From positions 1,791,001 to 1,855,000 of the forward strand of contig NZ_CP032485.1 in the NCBI RefSeq assembly GCF_006542335.1: a stretch of 64,000 nucleotides of DNA, given 5' to 3'. The DNA comes from Neokomagataea tanensis (GTDB lineage Bacteria > Pseudomonadota > Alphaproteobacteria > Acetobacterales > Acetobacteraceae). Under the pieces are notes generated by a model. The model saw only the letters and a program-made list of their open reading frames with translations, ran no database searches and was not told where the DNA came from. Both the position numbers and the translations under genes were made by a program. The stretch's first letter is position 1; every line of letters starts with the position of its first letter. Shown one piece after another: positions 9,099 through 19,206 of the stretch.

Positions 9099-10114
9099 TT
9101 AACCTTTTGCGTAAGGGTTGAAGGCGTTTGTGAAAAGAGTTTTGGTATTGAGGGACGCTGTGTGCGTATCGCCCCGCCAGCCATACCAAGGTTGAAACCG
9201 CGCGAAATCCTGTTCCGTAATATAACCACCAGCTGTAACGACGCTTGAATTTTGCCAGTACTGTGTGGGGAGAATACTTTCGCCGCGTTTGCGTGACTGA
9301 ATGATGCGCGTCATGAGAGCTATCACTTCAGCGCGCGGGTTTGTTTGTGACCAGTGAATTGCGCGCGCGCTTGCCTGTACAAAAAGGGCAGCATCGTCCG
9401 GGTGGTCTCGAAGGTAGCTGTCGCGCAGTATGACGCTGTCCAGATTAGCAGGGCCGTACAGTGCAATATCGGTGCTGAGCTCGCGCAACGCCCCGCGCGC
9501 CAATGCTGTATCACGGAAAAACGTTGATAACACCGCTGCATCGACGCGCTGATGCCTGAGGGCTGCTTCCATGAGAGGAGGGGGACAGCGACAAGGGTTA
9601 CTTGTTCGATTTCTTCCTGGCTCAAGCCAGCAGCAAGAAGGTATTGGTCTACAAAGCATTCTTGTTGGGCGCGTAAGGTGTTGATGGCTATGGAGCGGCC
9701 AATCAAATCACGTGCAGTTTTGATTGGGGAATCATTACGCACAAGGATGCCTGTGCACTCATTTGGTGCGGCTCCACCATAAGCGTAGACGGCTTTAACC
9801 TGTGCTCCCGCCCCAATCATTTTCATGATAGGACCATTAAAAGCACTCGCAAATTCTGTATCTCCCGTCGTTGCAGCCTGCAAATCCACCGGGCCACTTG
9901 CAGTGTTGCCGACCCATTGCAATTTGAGCGGCCCCAAGTACCCGAGGGCTTCAGCGAGTTCAGCGGCGAGTACCGTTCCAGCCCATCCTTGATAGCGCAA
10001 TACCCCCTTTTGTGCAGGGTCCAAGCCGTATGCCGAGGCTTTTCGGACCAAGAAAGGGGCGCTCAAGAGGCCTATAAATTTACGCCTTTTAATAGTTGTA
10101 TAATCCATAAGCAT
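9099..10114 (-). pseudogene. ABC transporter substrate-binding protein (SsuA/TauA/NMT1-like), frameshifted
   Basis: The N-terminal part reads in one frame from 10114 and contains a Tat-like signal (KRRKFIGLLSAPFLV) and a binding-protein fold. The C-terminal part continues in another frame to 9099. The switch lies at a five-G run at 9580-9584 (C5 on the coding strand). Adding one base restores VAVPPLMEAALRHQRVDAAV and a 338-residue protein, the usual length for aliphatic-sulfonate binding proteins. It is divergent from the matching ATPase and permease, so it should be the periplasmic receptor of that importer. Either the gene is dead in this strain or the run is miscalled. Confidence 0.85.
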
Positions 10115-10220
10115 ATTTTTCTTTCGTTATTTATCTAATTTACCTTGACTCATATCATTATGAGATATCAACATAACACAAGAGTAATATTTAAATTGCA
10201 CAAAGAAAGGAAGAGGAATC
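10115..10220. promoter_or_regulatory. Divergent promoter of the organosulfur locus with inverted repeat
   Basis: This AT-rich 106-bp region separates the binding protein-sulfatase pair from the ATPase-permease-dioxygenase operon. It contains CTCATA-N4-TATGAG at 10149-10164, a perfect inverted repeat centred between the two start codons. That position suits a shared operator. The cognate regulator is unknown; CysB/Cbl-type control is common for such genes, but the site does not identify it. Confidence 0.5.
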
Positions 10221-11036
10221 GTGCCGACACCAAGTCTTGCTCATCCGAAGCTCCGCTTTGACGCGGTAACGAAGTCTTTTCCCCCCAGTGCAAAAGAGAC
10301 ATGTTCCACTATCGTTTTGGAGCATTTAAATCTTACGCTCCAAAATGGTGAGTTTCTGGTTGTTGTCGGTCCAAGCGGGAGCGGTAAATCAACCTTGCTG
10401 GACTTGGCTGCGGGGCTTTCCTCACCGACGGAGGGACAAGTCTTACTGGATGGGCGTTCCGTCGTGGGGCCGGGCCCGGATAGGGCGGTAGTCTTTCAAA
10501 ACTACGCTTTATTCCCGTGGAAAACCGCGCGTGAGAACATTGTGCTTGCGCTTGATGCCGCGGGAATTGAGCGGCGTGAGCAAAAAAGTAAAGCAGATCA
10601 GGCCTTAAGTTTGGTTGGCTTGAGCCATATTGCGGATCGTTATCCGCATCAGCTCTCAGGCGGTATGAAGCAGCGCGTTGCTATTGCGCGCGCACTTTCG
10701 GTTGAGCCGAAGGTATTGCTCATGGACGAGCCATTTGGCGCATTGGATGCGCAAAGCCGAGAAACGCTGCAAAGCGAATTGCGGAGTTTGTGGCGGCGTA
10801 CGGGCATGACCATTATGTTTATTACGCACGACATTGATGAAGCGCTGCTGCTGGGCCAGCGTATTGCCATTCTTGGGGCCTCACCGGGGCGCGTTGTGGA
10901 TGTTTTGGACTTACCGTTTGCTGCGGATAGTGACATCGATACGGTCCGCGCATCGGCAGAATACGTATCTCTACGCCATTACATACGTGCTAGTTTAGCG
11001 CCAAGCCATGCCCTGCATCGTGGAGGTTTGGCATGA
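10221..11036 (+). CDS. ABC transporter ATPase, sulfonate/taurine type
   Basis: Energises import by the adjacent permease. The 271-residue protein starts at GTG behind an AGAGGA ribosome site. It has Walker A VGPSGSGKST at 49-58, Q-loop FQNYALFPW, signature LSGGMKQRVAIARAL, Walker B VLLMDEPFGALD, and a switch histidine in FITHDIDEALLL. The DEALLL stretch after the H-loop is typical of SsuB/TauB and nitrate-type ATPases. It overlaps the permease gene by 4 bp (ATGA). Sulfonate or sulfate-ester specificity is inferred from the sulfatase and dioxygenase neighbours. Confidence 0.87.
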   Translation: MPTPSLAHPKLRFDAVTKSFPPSAKETCSTIVLEHLNLTLQNGEFLVVVGPSGSGKSTLLDLAAGLSSPTEGQVLLDGRSVVGPGPDRAVVFQNYALFPWKTARENIVLALDAAGIERREQKSKADQALSLVGLSHIADRYPHQLSGGMKQRVAIARALSVEPKVLLMDEPFGALDAQSRETLQSELRSLWRRTGMTIMFITHDIDEALLLGQRIAILGASPGRVVDVLDLPFAADSDIDTVRASAEYVSLRHYIRASLAPSHALHRGGLA

Positions 11037-11863
11037 ACACCACGACCTATGATGATGCCGCTGATGTACACGGTGAGGCGCAGCGTAAAAGACATCTGAG
11101 CCTACCAAAAGTGCCATCCAGAAAAGTATGGCGAGGGCTTTTGGGTATCCTGGCGTTGCTTGTTTTGTGGCAGGCTTTGCCAGAAATCGGCGTGCTGGAC
11201 CCGCTTTTTGTCCCTCCGTTATCAAAGGTTCTTGCCGCTTTATGGCAGATGGCGAGTAATGGGCAGCTCTGGCTGCATACTTCGTCCAGTCTTTCACGTG
11301 TGTTGCCGGGTTTGGCTCTTGCGCTTTTGCTGGGAATACCGGCGGGCTTGTTTGTCGGTACATCAAAGGCCCTGCGTGAGACGATCGGCCCTGTGCTGGA
11401 AATTTTGCGCAATACGTCAGCGTTGGCTCTTTTGCCCGTATTTACGTTGCTTCTGGGAATTGGCCAGTCATCCAAAGTGGCGATGGTATTTTACGCAGCA
11501 GTTTGGCCAATCTTTTTAGGTACGATTAACGGAGTTCAAGGCGTGGACCCGTTATGGCTGAAAGCAGGCCGGTCCATGGGCTTGAGCCGCCAAGGATTGT
11601 TTTTGCGGGTCATTCTTCCGGCGTCTTTGCCCAGTATTTTTACAGGGGTACGCCTTGCTTCTGCGGCGGCACTGCTGGTGCTGGTCGCAGCCGAAATGGT
11701 CGGAGCCCGTGCAGGGCTTGGATACTTGGTGAATGCCGCCCAACTCGATTTCGATATTCCGCAAATGTACGCGGCCATCTTCGTACTGTCCGTCATAGGC
11801 GGTGGTGTGAACTTTCTTCTGCAGCGTGTGGAAAGCAGTTTGACGCGCTGGAAGTCGGCGTAA
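11033..11863 (+). CDS. ABC transporter permease, sulfonate/taurine type
   Basis: A 276-residue inner-membrane subunit with about six hydrophobic segments. The cytoplasmic EAA loop is seen as AGRSMGLSRQGLFLRVILPA, which docks the ATPase, and the family-typical LASAAALLVLVAAEM follows. SsuC/TauC proteins have this size and layout. Its start overlaps the stop of the ATPase gene. It is followed by the dioxygenase after 49 bp. Confidence 0.87.
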   Translation: MNTTTYDDAADVHGEAQRKRHLSLPKVPSRKVWRGLLGILALLVLWQALPEIGVLDPLFVPPLSKVLAALWQMASNGQLWLHTSSSLSRVLPGLALALLLGIPAGLFVGTSKALRETIGPVLEILRNTSALALLPVFTLLLGIGQSSKVAMVFYAAVWPIFLGTINGVQGVDPLWLKAGRSMGLSRQGLFLRVILPASLPSIFTGVRLASAAALLVLVAAEMVGARAGLGYLVNAAQLDFDIPQMYAAIFVLSVIGGGVNFLLQRVESSLTRWKSA

Positions 11864-11912
11864 AGGCGCTGATCTCGTCCCTTTTATTCATTTTTTCAAG
11901 GAGTTTGTTCTC

Positions 11913-12818
11913 ATGTCAGAAACACTAGAACCAAATGCCGCACGTGTTGCTTCTTCCTTGAAGATACGCCGCGTTGCAGGGGCATTGGGCGCAGAAGTTC
12001 AGGGTGTACGCCTCAGCGCTGATTTGGATGAGGTAACATTTACTGAAATCAAGCAGGCTCTGAACCGTCACAAAGTTTTATTCTTTCGGAATCAAAACCA
12101 TTTGGGGGATGAGGAGCAGGAAGTTTTTGCGCAGCGCTTTGGTACGGTAGTACCGCACCCGACTGTTCCGTCTGCGGAAGGAACGCGCGCGCTTTTTTCG
12201 GTAGACAGCAAACAGGGTGCTCGGGCTGATAGCTGGCACTCAGACATGACGTTTCAGCCTAACTACCCGAAGCTTTCCCTTTTACGCGCCGTCGTTACCC
12301 CAGAAGCAGGGGGCGATACGGTTTGGGCGAATACGACGGCAGCTTATGAGAACCTGCCTGAACCTCTAAAGCGCCTAGCAGAGTCGTTGCGTGCTGTGCA
12401 TACGAATACGTATGATTACGCTTCAAGCCGCGCGACGGTGAGTGCAAAAGCCTTAGAGTATCATGGTGTTTTCACGCGTGAGAATTACGAGACAGAACAT
12501 CCTGTTGTTCGTATTCACCCGGAAACTGGCGAGCGAACACTACTACTCGGGCATTTTGTTAAAAAATTCCAAGGTGTGAGTCTGCGTGACAGCCGGCGCA
12601 TCTTTGAGCTTTTACAAGAACATGTCGTTTCCCAAGATAATATCGTGCGCTGGAGTTGGCAGCCGGGTGATGTTGCGATTTGGGATAATCGCGCAACGCA
12701 ACACCGCGCGATCAACGATTACGGCTCTGAACCGCGTTTGCTGCGCCGTAGTACCGTAGAGGGTGAGACGCCGGTAGGCCTAGATGGGCTTGAGAGCATC
12801 CCGCTAACCACCCACTGA
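11913..12818 (+). CDS. TauD/AtsK-family Fe(II)/2-oxoglutarate dioxygenase
   Basis: Oxidises the carbon next to sulfur or sulfate, releasing sulfite or sulfate in the cytoplasm. The iron-binding facial triad is visible: SWHSDMTF gives His109 and Asp111, and TQHRAINDY gives His264, with the 2-oxoglutarate-binding arginine shortly after (LLRRST). It is 301 residues long, as usual. The presence of a sulfatase and an SsuABC-type importer suggests an alkylsulfatase (AtsK) or taurine dioxygenase; sequence alone does not separate them. A hairpin terminator follows at 12830-12867. Confidence 0.85.
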   Translation: MSETLEPNAARVASSLKIRRVAGALGAEVQGVRLSADLDEVTFTEIKQALNRHKVLFFRNQNHLGDEEQEVFAQRFGTVVPHPTVPSAEGTRALFSVDSKQGARADSWHSDMTFQPNYPKLSLLRAVVTPEAGGDTVWANTTAAYENLPEPLKRLAESLRAVHTNTYDYASSRATVSAKALEYHGVFTRENYETEHPVVRIHPETGERTLLLGHFVKKFQGVSLRDSRRIFELLQEHVVSQDNIVRWSWQPGDVAIWDNRATQHRAINDYGSEPRLLRRSTVEGETPVGLDGLESIPLTTH

Positions 12819-12829
12819 ACGGCCAGTTT

Positions 12830-12867
12830 CCTGCAATCAAGGCGCTTGGTTGCAGGCCTGTTTTTTT
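12830..12867 (+). terminator. Rho-independent terminator after the dioxygenase gene
   Basis: CCTGCAATCAA pairs with TTGGTTGCAGG (11 bp with one G-T pair) around a five-base loop, followed by CCTG and seven T residues at 12861-12867. It separates the transporter-dioxygenase operon from the TonB receptor gene. Confidence 0.85.
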
Positions 12868-12962
12868 CCCAAATAGAGATGCTTCAATGATCTGTCCTAT
12901 CTGAGACGCAATCTTGACCTGACAAAACGCAATTTCCTTCGGCAGATAGTGACATATTTATT

Positions 12963-15376
12963 ATGAAAAAATACACGCTCTTAGCAGCGACCACATTGGC
13001 GTCTTTTCAGCTTGCCTATGCCGCGAAAAAAACTGTCGATGCGTCACATCGTGTCGAGCAAATCAGCGTTACGGCTAGTGCCAAACAGCGTGCGGCGCAT
13101 ACGATTGATCGTAAAACGCGGGAGCTGCAAAACGTCCCGCAAGCTGCAACCCGGGTTGATGCCCGGCAGTTGAAGGCGGAGCATATAACAAATTTAACGC
13201 AGGCAACGCGTTTGCTGCCAACAGTGCAGTTCAACATCGCCAATCCACGCGTTTCGGCCATCAATATTCGCGGGCTGGGTGCAGCTGGAACGGGGGCAAC
13301 GGATGGTATTGAAGGTGGTGTAGCTGTTTACGTTGACGGTGTTTATCGCCCACGTCCAGCAACCGCGATGTCTGATTTGCCGGGGCTAAACGGCATAACT
13401 GTTTTACGCGGCCCATCCGGGACGACTGGCGGTATGGTGACGACTGCCGGCGCAATAGAAATCACCACGACAGCCCCAGACTTAAATACCCGCCATGTGA
13501 GTGCTGAGGCGGGCGCTGGGAATTACAATTATAACCGCTGGGCTGTTGGGCTATCGACGCCGCTCATACGCGATAAGCTTGCTGTCCGTGTTGATGCTCT
13601 AGGCTACGCTTATAGTGGTTGGGTGCGTAATCTGTCCGGTGGGGGGATATTAATGGCGTTACGAACCGCTCGGTAAGAGCGCAGGTATTGTACCGCCCGA
13701 CTGATGAAATAGATGTGCGTGTAATTGGTGATTATAACCATTTGAGGGAAAACTGCTGCTCAGGGAGTTTGTATAAGATCACTACTCAAAAGACGGATGG
13801 TACGGTCATCGGTGGGAACTTGCTGCAAAGGGCAGCGTGGTCCCATTATACACCGGTGGAGCCGTCAGATACGCCCTATACGATAAACCGTGATTCCTTA
13901 AGCCAAGCAAATCAGGAAGATATGGGGTTATCGGCGCAGGCTAATTGGCACCATGCGGGTTTTGTTTTGTCGTCCATTACGGCTTATCGTGCGTGGAATT
14001 GGTGGCCGTTAAATGATGGTGATCTTAATGGCGTCAATGCTCAGACGAACACCAACATCAAGGTTAATCAAAGGCAATTCAGCCAAGAGTTCCGTTTTGT
14101 TAACCACTGGGGAAAATTGCTCGATTACCGCCTTGGGGCTTATTATTTGTGGCAAGAAAACGCGGTGGCAGGGGATCAGGCTTATGGCTCTGACGCGGGA
14201 ACTTGGCTGGGCTACGGAACTTCAGCTTCCCCCGTGGCGGGCGTAACGGCCGCGCAGGCGGGGAATGCCCTGAATGGCTATAACGTACGCAGTTATGCTC
14301 AACCGACTACAAATTACTATGCATTATACACCGATGGGACTTGGCATTTATCCAAGCAGTTCGATGTAGTGACGGGGGTACGTTACAATTACGGTGTGAA
14401 AACTGGAAGTTTCGCACAGTGGCAGGTTATCCCAGCTTCATATTCATCAGCCATAACTCCACTGACGACCGCTCAGAAAATATGGAATGTCTACGGGGCC
14501 AATAGTGGTTTTTCTGGGCATTTGGATAATGGTTTCGTGACGGGGCAAATCGCTCTGCAGTACCATGTGACGCAGAACCTCATGCTTTATGGGCGTTATG
14601 CCCGTGGTGGAAAATCAGGGGGACTGAATTTGACGCCGCTATCGGTCCAGCAAATTGCAAGCGGTGCAGTGTCTCCAAACGTCGGTAAAGAAACGGATGA
14701 TGCATTTGAGGTGGGCACAAAGCTAACGGCTTTGCAGGGGCGTTTGCTCTTTGCCGGCGCTTTATATCAGACGAATGACCACAACTATCAGGTTACTGCC
14801 GTGCGGGAGTTTCAGGGATCCTTGCTGTCTTACTTGAGCAGTGCGCCAAAAGTACGCATACGCGGGGCGGAGGCGGACGTGCATTACAGCCCTCTACCCA
14901 ATCTTATAACGACGCTTTCTGCTTCGTATAATGACGCACAGTTTTTGGAGTACTCGACAGTTGCCCCACCGGAAGTTGTGACGTCAGGAATTTATAGTTT
15001 GGCACATACGCAAGTTCCATTTGTGCCACGCTGGGCCTTCTCAGCTTCAGCGCAGTATTATCATACTGTGGGTAAAATTGGACGTAGCCTAGCGGATGCG
15101 TATTTAGGGGGGAGTTATAATTATAATACCCGAGAAAATACGTCAGCCAATAATTCGGTTTATGGATGGGTGCCCGGATACGGCACGCTTAATGTAAACT
15201 TTGGTCTGCGGGACCACCAAGGGCGCTGGGACGTAAGCGGCTTTATCAACAACGCTACGGATGAACGGCGCATTAGCCAAGTAGTGCAGGGCAGTGGGGT
15301 GAGCGGGAATGGAGCTTGGTATGCTTATGTTACCCAGCCACGTAATTTCGGGTTTATTGCACGCGTAAACTACTAA
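12963..15376 (+). pseudogene. TonB-dependent outer-membrane receptor, frameshifted
   Basis: The first part (to 13676) encodes a signal peptide, the VEQISVTASAKQR linker and a plug domain with INIRGLG and VYVDGVYRPR. The remainder, open from 13688, encodes the beta-barrel and ends in GFIARVNY with a terminal aromatic residue. The frames separate at a six-G run at 13641-13646. One extra G would give LSGGGDINGVTNRSVRAQVL and an intact receptor of about 804 residues. Position behind the sulfur importer suggests uptake of an organosulfur compound. The loss may be real, phase-variable or a sequencing error. Confidence 0.87.
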
Positions 15377-15403
15377 ATGACCCGGCCCCATTAGGGTGAA
15401 ACT

Positions 15404-15568
15404 CCTTCAACGCCGCTACCACATGAAGGGGCGTTGAAGGGGTATTCAGCGTGTTGGTTCTATTTCCGGGAGGATTTGAGCATCTCCAGCGCTAGGTGTG
15501 CGGCTGGAGTGCAAAGTGTGGAAATCACCTCGTTAAGTTGTACTGACGCGGTGTCTAACACACTTTGC
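15404..15568. other. Three consecutive hairpins between convergent TonB receptor genes
   Basis: Three perfect inverted repeats follow one another: CCTTCAACGCC/GGCGTTGAAGG at 15404-15414 and 15430-15440; CTCCAGC/GCTGGAG at 15484-15490 and 15503-15509; GCAAAGTGTG/CACACTTTGC at 15511-15520 and 15559-15568. None has a T-tract. They could be a bidirectional termination zone or a structured non-coding RNA. No gene was recognised in the 230-bp gap. Confidence 0.5.
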
Positions 15569-15606
15569 GGTGACGCTAGGAAGGCCTCCCTGAGCAATAG
15601 ACCTTT

Positions 15607-18549
15607 TTAAAAATTCACTCCGGCTTGCAGGAAGATGTAGCGCCCGAGATAAAGATTGCCATACAGGGCCGCAGCGCTGTTATCCGTCCCGCTTGCGACG
15701 AATGGTGGGTTCTTTTTAAAGATGTTGTTCACACCGCCCTGGAAGTTCCAGTTGTTCAGTCGGTAGGTGACTGTCACGTCGTGTGAGAAAACGCCCGGTG
15801 TGCTGACACGACCATAACCGTTAGCGCGGGTCAGGTCTGTGGTGCCATCGTTCCAGCGCATTCCGCCGATGTAGTTCATCATGTACGTAACGCCCACGGC
15901 GCCATGCTGCCAACCAACGGTTGCATAATCACGGACGCGCGGCATGCCGTAGCCAGATTGATACATCATGCGTCCCGCATAGTTGTACCACTGACCACCA
16001 ATCTCGTTTTGCTGCAGATAGCTAACGAGCTGCTGGAAGTTGTTTGAGAGCGTCAGTACGTCATGTCGGGTAACACGGATATGATAGTCGAGGTCAAAAT
16101 CGATACCGCTGGTTTTTAGCCCGCCGATATTGGCGTAGGTGGCGGTTACGGAATTAATCTGACCAGTGCTGGAATTACGGTTGATGTAGCTGCAATAGTT
16201 TGTGTTCTGGCCAGTATAGCATTGGTCCATAATATACTGGGTGCTCAGGTAAGAAATCATATTTTTAAGCGTGTAATGCCAGTACTCTACGGATGCAGAT
16301 AGGCCGGGGATCCAGTGCGGCGTAATCACTGTACCAATCGTATATGTGCGACCTGTTTCCGGCTTCAGGTGGCTATTGCCGCCGTAAAGTGTTGGCGTCT
16401 GGCTGGAATAGCTGGAGGAGAAGGTTGATGTGTTAATGCCTTGCTTTGCGCAGGCTGCGGCAACTTTTGCCGATTGTGCGCCGTAAGTTGCAGCTTGAAC
16501 GGAATCGCAGGGATCTGTTGCTGAGGCGTAGCCTAGCGACTGGCCACCATACATCTCATAAACGTTGGGCTGGCGGTACGAGGTTCCCAGCGTGGCGCGG
16601 AAGCGAATATCTTCTATCGGTGCCCAGTTGATTGAGGCTTTCCAGTTTTTTGCGCCACCAAACGTGTTATAGTCTGAGTATCGGCCCTGCGCGTCAATCG
16701 TCAGGTCTTTTGCCAGCAAAGCATTGTGCAGAAGTGTTGCCTTCCCCTCAAGGTAGCCTTCGGTAACGTTGAAGCCACCACCTGTGTAAGAGGCTGAGTT
16801 TGTAAGCGTTTGGCCTGATTCAACCAGCGCATCTGGATGATACGCAAGCTGTTCGCCGCGGTGCTCCATTCCCAGCGCAATGCCAAGGTCGCCGCCGTGA
16901 TTCCATGGCATGTGAGCGACGTGGTTATTGTTGATACGCAGGTTCAGGTCGCGCAATTGGTAGTAGTAGTGGTCGTGCGAGGTGTAGTTTGAATAAGCGG
17001 CAGCCGCAGAGGAGAGCTTTTCAAACGGATTGGACAGTACGCAACCAGCAGCTGCATTACAGACGGATGGATCATAGACCAACGCACTGTCAGAGCTTGA
17101 AGGGTCTACCTGACGCAGGCCGTATGTTTGTAGAAGCTTCGCGTAGTTACCAACGCCGGAGACCTGCTGCATGACCTGGTTCCACCCGTAGGAATAGGAG
17201 AGGTCATAGTTCCAGCCGTGCGTGATGGCGCCCTTAACGCCTGCAATACCGGTATAGGTATCGGATGCTGTCTCGCTGCGGCGGTTGCCCCACTCAGCCA
17301 TGCGCTTGTACATATACGCATCCTCACCGGTGGGGTTATCCGGATCGTTGGCTGGGATATAGAGCGACGATGGCAGCGTGGATGGATAAATGCTGCCGGA
17401 GACAGGCATCGGGGCCATCGTTGTGGACGAGTTGCGGTGTGAGTAGTTGAAGTTCAAGTACGGTGTGAAGTGCTCGTTAATATCGTAATGAGCATCAAAA
17501 CCAAGCGTGGCATTGGTCAAGGAGTTGGTGAGGCTTTGGTTCTGACCATAATTGTAGCGGTCAGCCGAAGTGAAGTCACGGACGCCACCACTGCCTGTGG
17601 CGATATAATCACCATCGCTTGTGATGAAGCGCCCAGCAGTTGGGACTGACGAACCAAACCGTACGCTGGATGCGTTGGCCGGATTGTTGGACTGGACCGG
17701 ATTAGCCCATGCTCGGCTGCTTTGTTTGATGCCGCTTTGCGTCATGTAGGAGCCGGTGATGGTTACGTTCCCGCGCTCATGGTCAAAATTCCAGCCTTTA
17801 TAGCCGGAAATCATACCTGTCTGGCCGTCACCAACGCCTGTAATACCTCCACGGATTGTGAGGTTTCCGTCGCTGAGATTGTGTTTGAGCTTAATGTTAA
17901 TAACGCCGGAAACAGCATCTGCTCCGTAGAGTTCTGATCCGCCATCTTTTAGAATTTCGACGCTGGCGACTTGATGAACGTTGATCGTGTTCATGTCGAA
18001 GCAGCTATTATTGCCGTTAATGGCGGCGCGTTTGCCATCAACCAATACTAGGACGCGGTTTTGCCCCAGGTTTCTTAGGTCTGTACAGGACGCGCCGCCG
18101 GTTCCGTTCGTTTGGCTGTTGGTCGTTCCTGAAGACCCGATGGATGGCAGACGCTGGAGATAGTCCCCGAGTGTGGTGGCGCCCGTTTGCTCGATTTGCT
18201 TACTGGTAATGATTTGTACCGGGTTCGCATTCTGGTTGTTGGATGTACTTAACGCAGATCCTGTGACGACAACGTTTTCGGACTGGCTGGCATCAATCGC
18301 GGTTAGGGCTCTACGACGGGTCGCGCCGGACAGTGTTACGGGTGCTGCAACAGCCGTGGAGACTGAAGGGCTGGCAACCCGCGTTGCTGTGGCGGGAGAT
18401 GCTGCTTTAACAGGAGCTTTGCGTGCCGTACGGTGAGTTGAAGCACGATGATGCGTATGAGTGACGTTTTGTGCAGCTGCGGCAGAAACCGTTCCCATGG
18501 CGAGAACAGAAGCGCAAAGCAACAATCCCCTGCGTCGGTAAAGTGTCAT
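15607..18549 (-). CDS. Large TonB-dependent outer-membrane receptor
   Basis: A 980-residue receptor with a clear signal peptide (RRRGLLLCASVLAMGTVSAA), a Thr/Ala-rich linker to about residue 85, and the plug beginning ENVVVTGSALS. NRVLVLVDGKRA and GADAVSGVINI are plug signatures of the large receptor class common in Caulobacter, Sphingomonas and acetic acid bacteria. The barrel ends GRYIFLQAGVNF with terminal Phe. Such receptors import siderophores, oligosaccharides or peptides; the ligand cannot be told. It stands alone, with a long AT-rich upstream region. Confidence 0.9.
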   Translation of the reverse strand: MTLYRRRGLLLCASVLAMGTVSAAAAQNVTHTHHRASTHRTARKAPVKAASPATATRVASPSVSTAVAAPVTLSGATRRRALTAIDASQSENVVVTGSALSTSNNQNANPVQIITSKQIEQTGATTLGDYLQRLPSIGSSGTTNSQTNGTGGASCTDLRNLGQNRVLVLVDGKRAAINGNNSCFDMNTINVHQVASVEILKDGGSELYGADAVSGVINIKLKHNLSDGNLTIRGGITGVGDGQTGMISGYKGWNFDHERGNVTITGSYMTQSGIKQSSRAWANPVQSNNPANASSVRFGSSVPTAGRFITSDGDYIATGSGGVRDFTSADRYNYGQNQSLTNSLTNATLGFDAHYDINEHFTPYLNFNYSHRNSSTTMAPMPVSGSIYPSTLPSSLYIPANDPDNPTGEDAYMYKRMAEWGNRRSETASDTYTGIAGVKGAITHGWNYDLSYSYGWNQVMQQVSGVGNYAKLLQTYGLRQVDPSSSDSALVYDPSVCNAAAGCVLSNPFEKLSSAAAAYSNYTSHDHYYYQLRDLNLRINNNHVAHMPWNHGGDLGIALGMEHRGEQLAYHPDALVESGQTLTNSASYTGGGFNVTEGYLEGKATLLHNALLAKDLTIDAQGRYSDYNTFGGAKNWKASINWAPIEDIRFRATLGTSYRQPNVYEMYGGQSLGYASATDPCDSVQAATYGAQSAKVAAACAKQGINTSTFSSSYSSQTPTLYGGNSHLKPETGRTYTIGTVITPHWIPGLSASVEYWHYTLKNMISYLSTQYIMDQCYTGQNTNYCSYINRNSSTGQINSVTATYANIGGLKTSGIDFDLDYHIRVTRHDVLTLSNNFQQLVSYLQQNEIGGQWYNYAGRMMYQSGYGMPRVRDYATVGWQHGAVGVTYMMNYIGGMRWNDGTTDLTRANGYGRVSTPGVFSHDVTVTYRLNNWNFQGGVNNIFKKNPPFVASGTDNSAAALYGNLYLGRYIFLQAGVNF

Positions 18550-19206
18550 TACGGTGGCTCACATTTGAATATCTGTTATTGACGTTAACCGCAATGTTTC
18601 GAAAACATAACCTTGTCTATACTTACTAAAGGTTGTTACCGATAAAAAACTGTTAGTTGTATAAATAACACAAAATAATTACATAAAAAAACTGATTTTA
18701 ATATAAATAATAAAAATAAAATAATAGAAAATGAATTTCTATATTTCGTTTAAATCAGTTTCAAACGGAAATATTATCTCTATGCTGTCAGAATCTTACG
18801 AAATTAAAATTTATAAGGTGGTACAAAACCGGGTCACAACCTCAGGCTGCGTGTGCTGGGGAACGATGAGGGAAGCCGTTCCGACAGGTTAGGGTTGATC
18901 GCTCTGGCTTAATGTTACGACAGCTTACGCATTGACGGCAGCGCGCAGAGTGCCTTACCGGCCGCTCTCTTATTAACCTAGGGATGTTTGAGAGAGCGAT
19001 GGTAAAGAGAGCGTTCGCCGTGGTACATGGCCCCGCTTTCTGGGATGAATAGCCACGATAACGATGTCGTTGTATTTCTGTTTGATCGCAAAAATGCTGC
19101 GTGTATGCGTCCGAATGTATCGTGTGAAACGATCCGGTACCGAAGCCTGAAAATTGAGCCTGATTTTTACTTTGCGACAGCCGTTCCGTCTGGTACCGCT
19201 CGTGCT
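18550..19206. promoter_or_regulatory. Long divergent intergenic region
   Basis: About 650 bp between the leftward TonB receptor and the rightward porin. The part at 18600-18820 is strongly AT-rich and probably holds the receptor promoter. Open frames near the right end include an upstream extension of the porin frame (from 19027), which I regard as non-coding because a good signal peptide begins at 19207. No convincing Fur box or small RNA was recognised. Confidence 0.35.

Noticed and set aside
9095..9229. Longer sulfatase start overlapping the binding-protein gene
   Set aside because: The extra 45 residues are antisense-like to nothing useful and would bury the Tat signal; the ATG at 9094 has a good ribosome site.
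19027..19206. N-terminal extension of the porin from an earlier ATG
   Set aside because: The extra 60 residues would place the signal peptide in the interior of the protein; the internal ATG at 19207 gives a normal signal.
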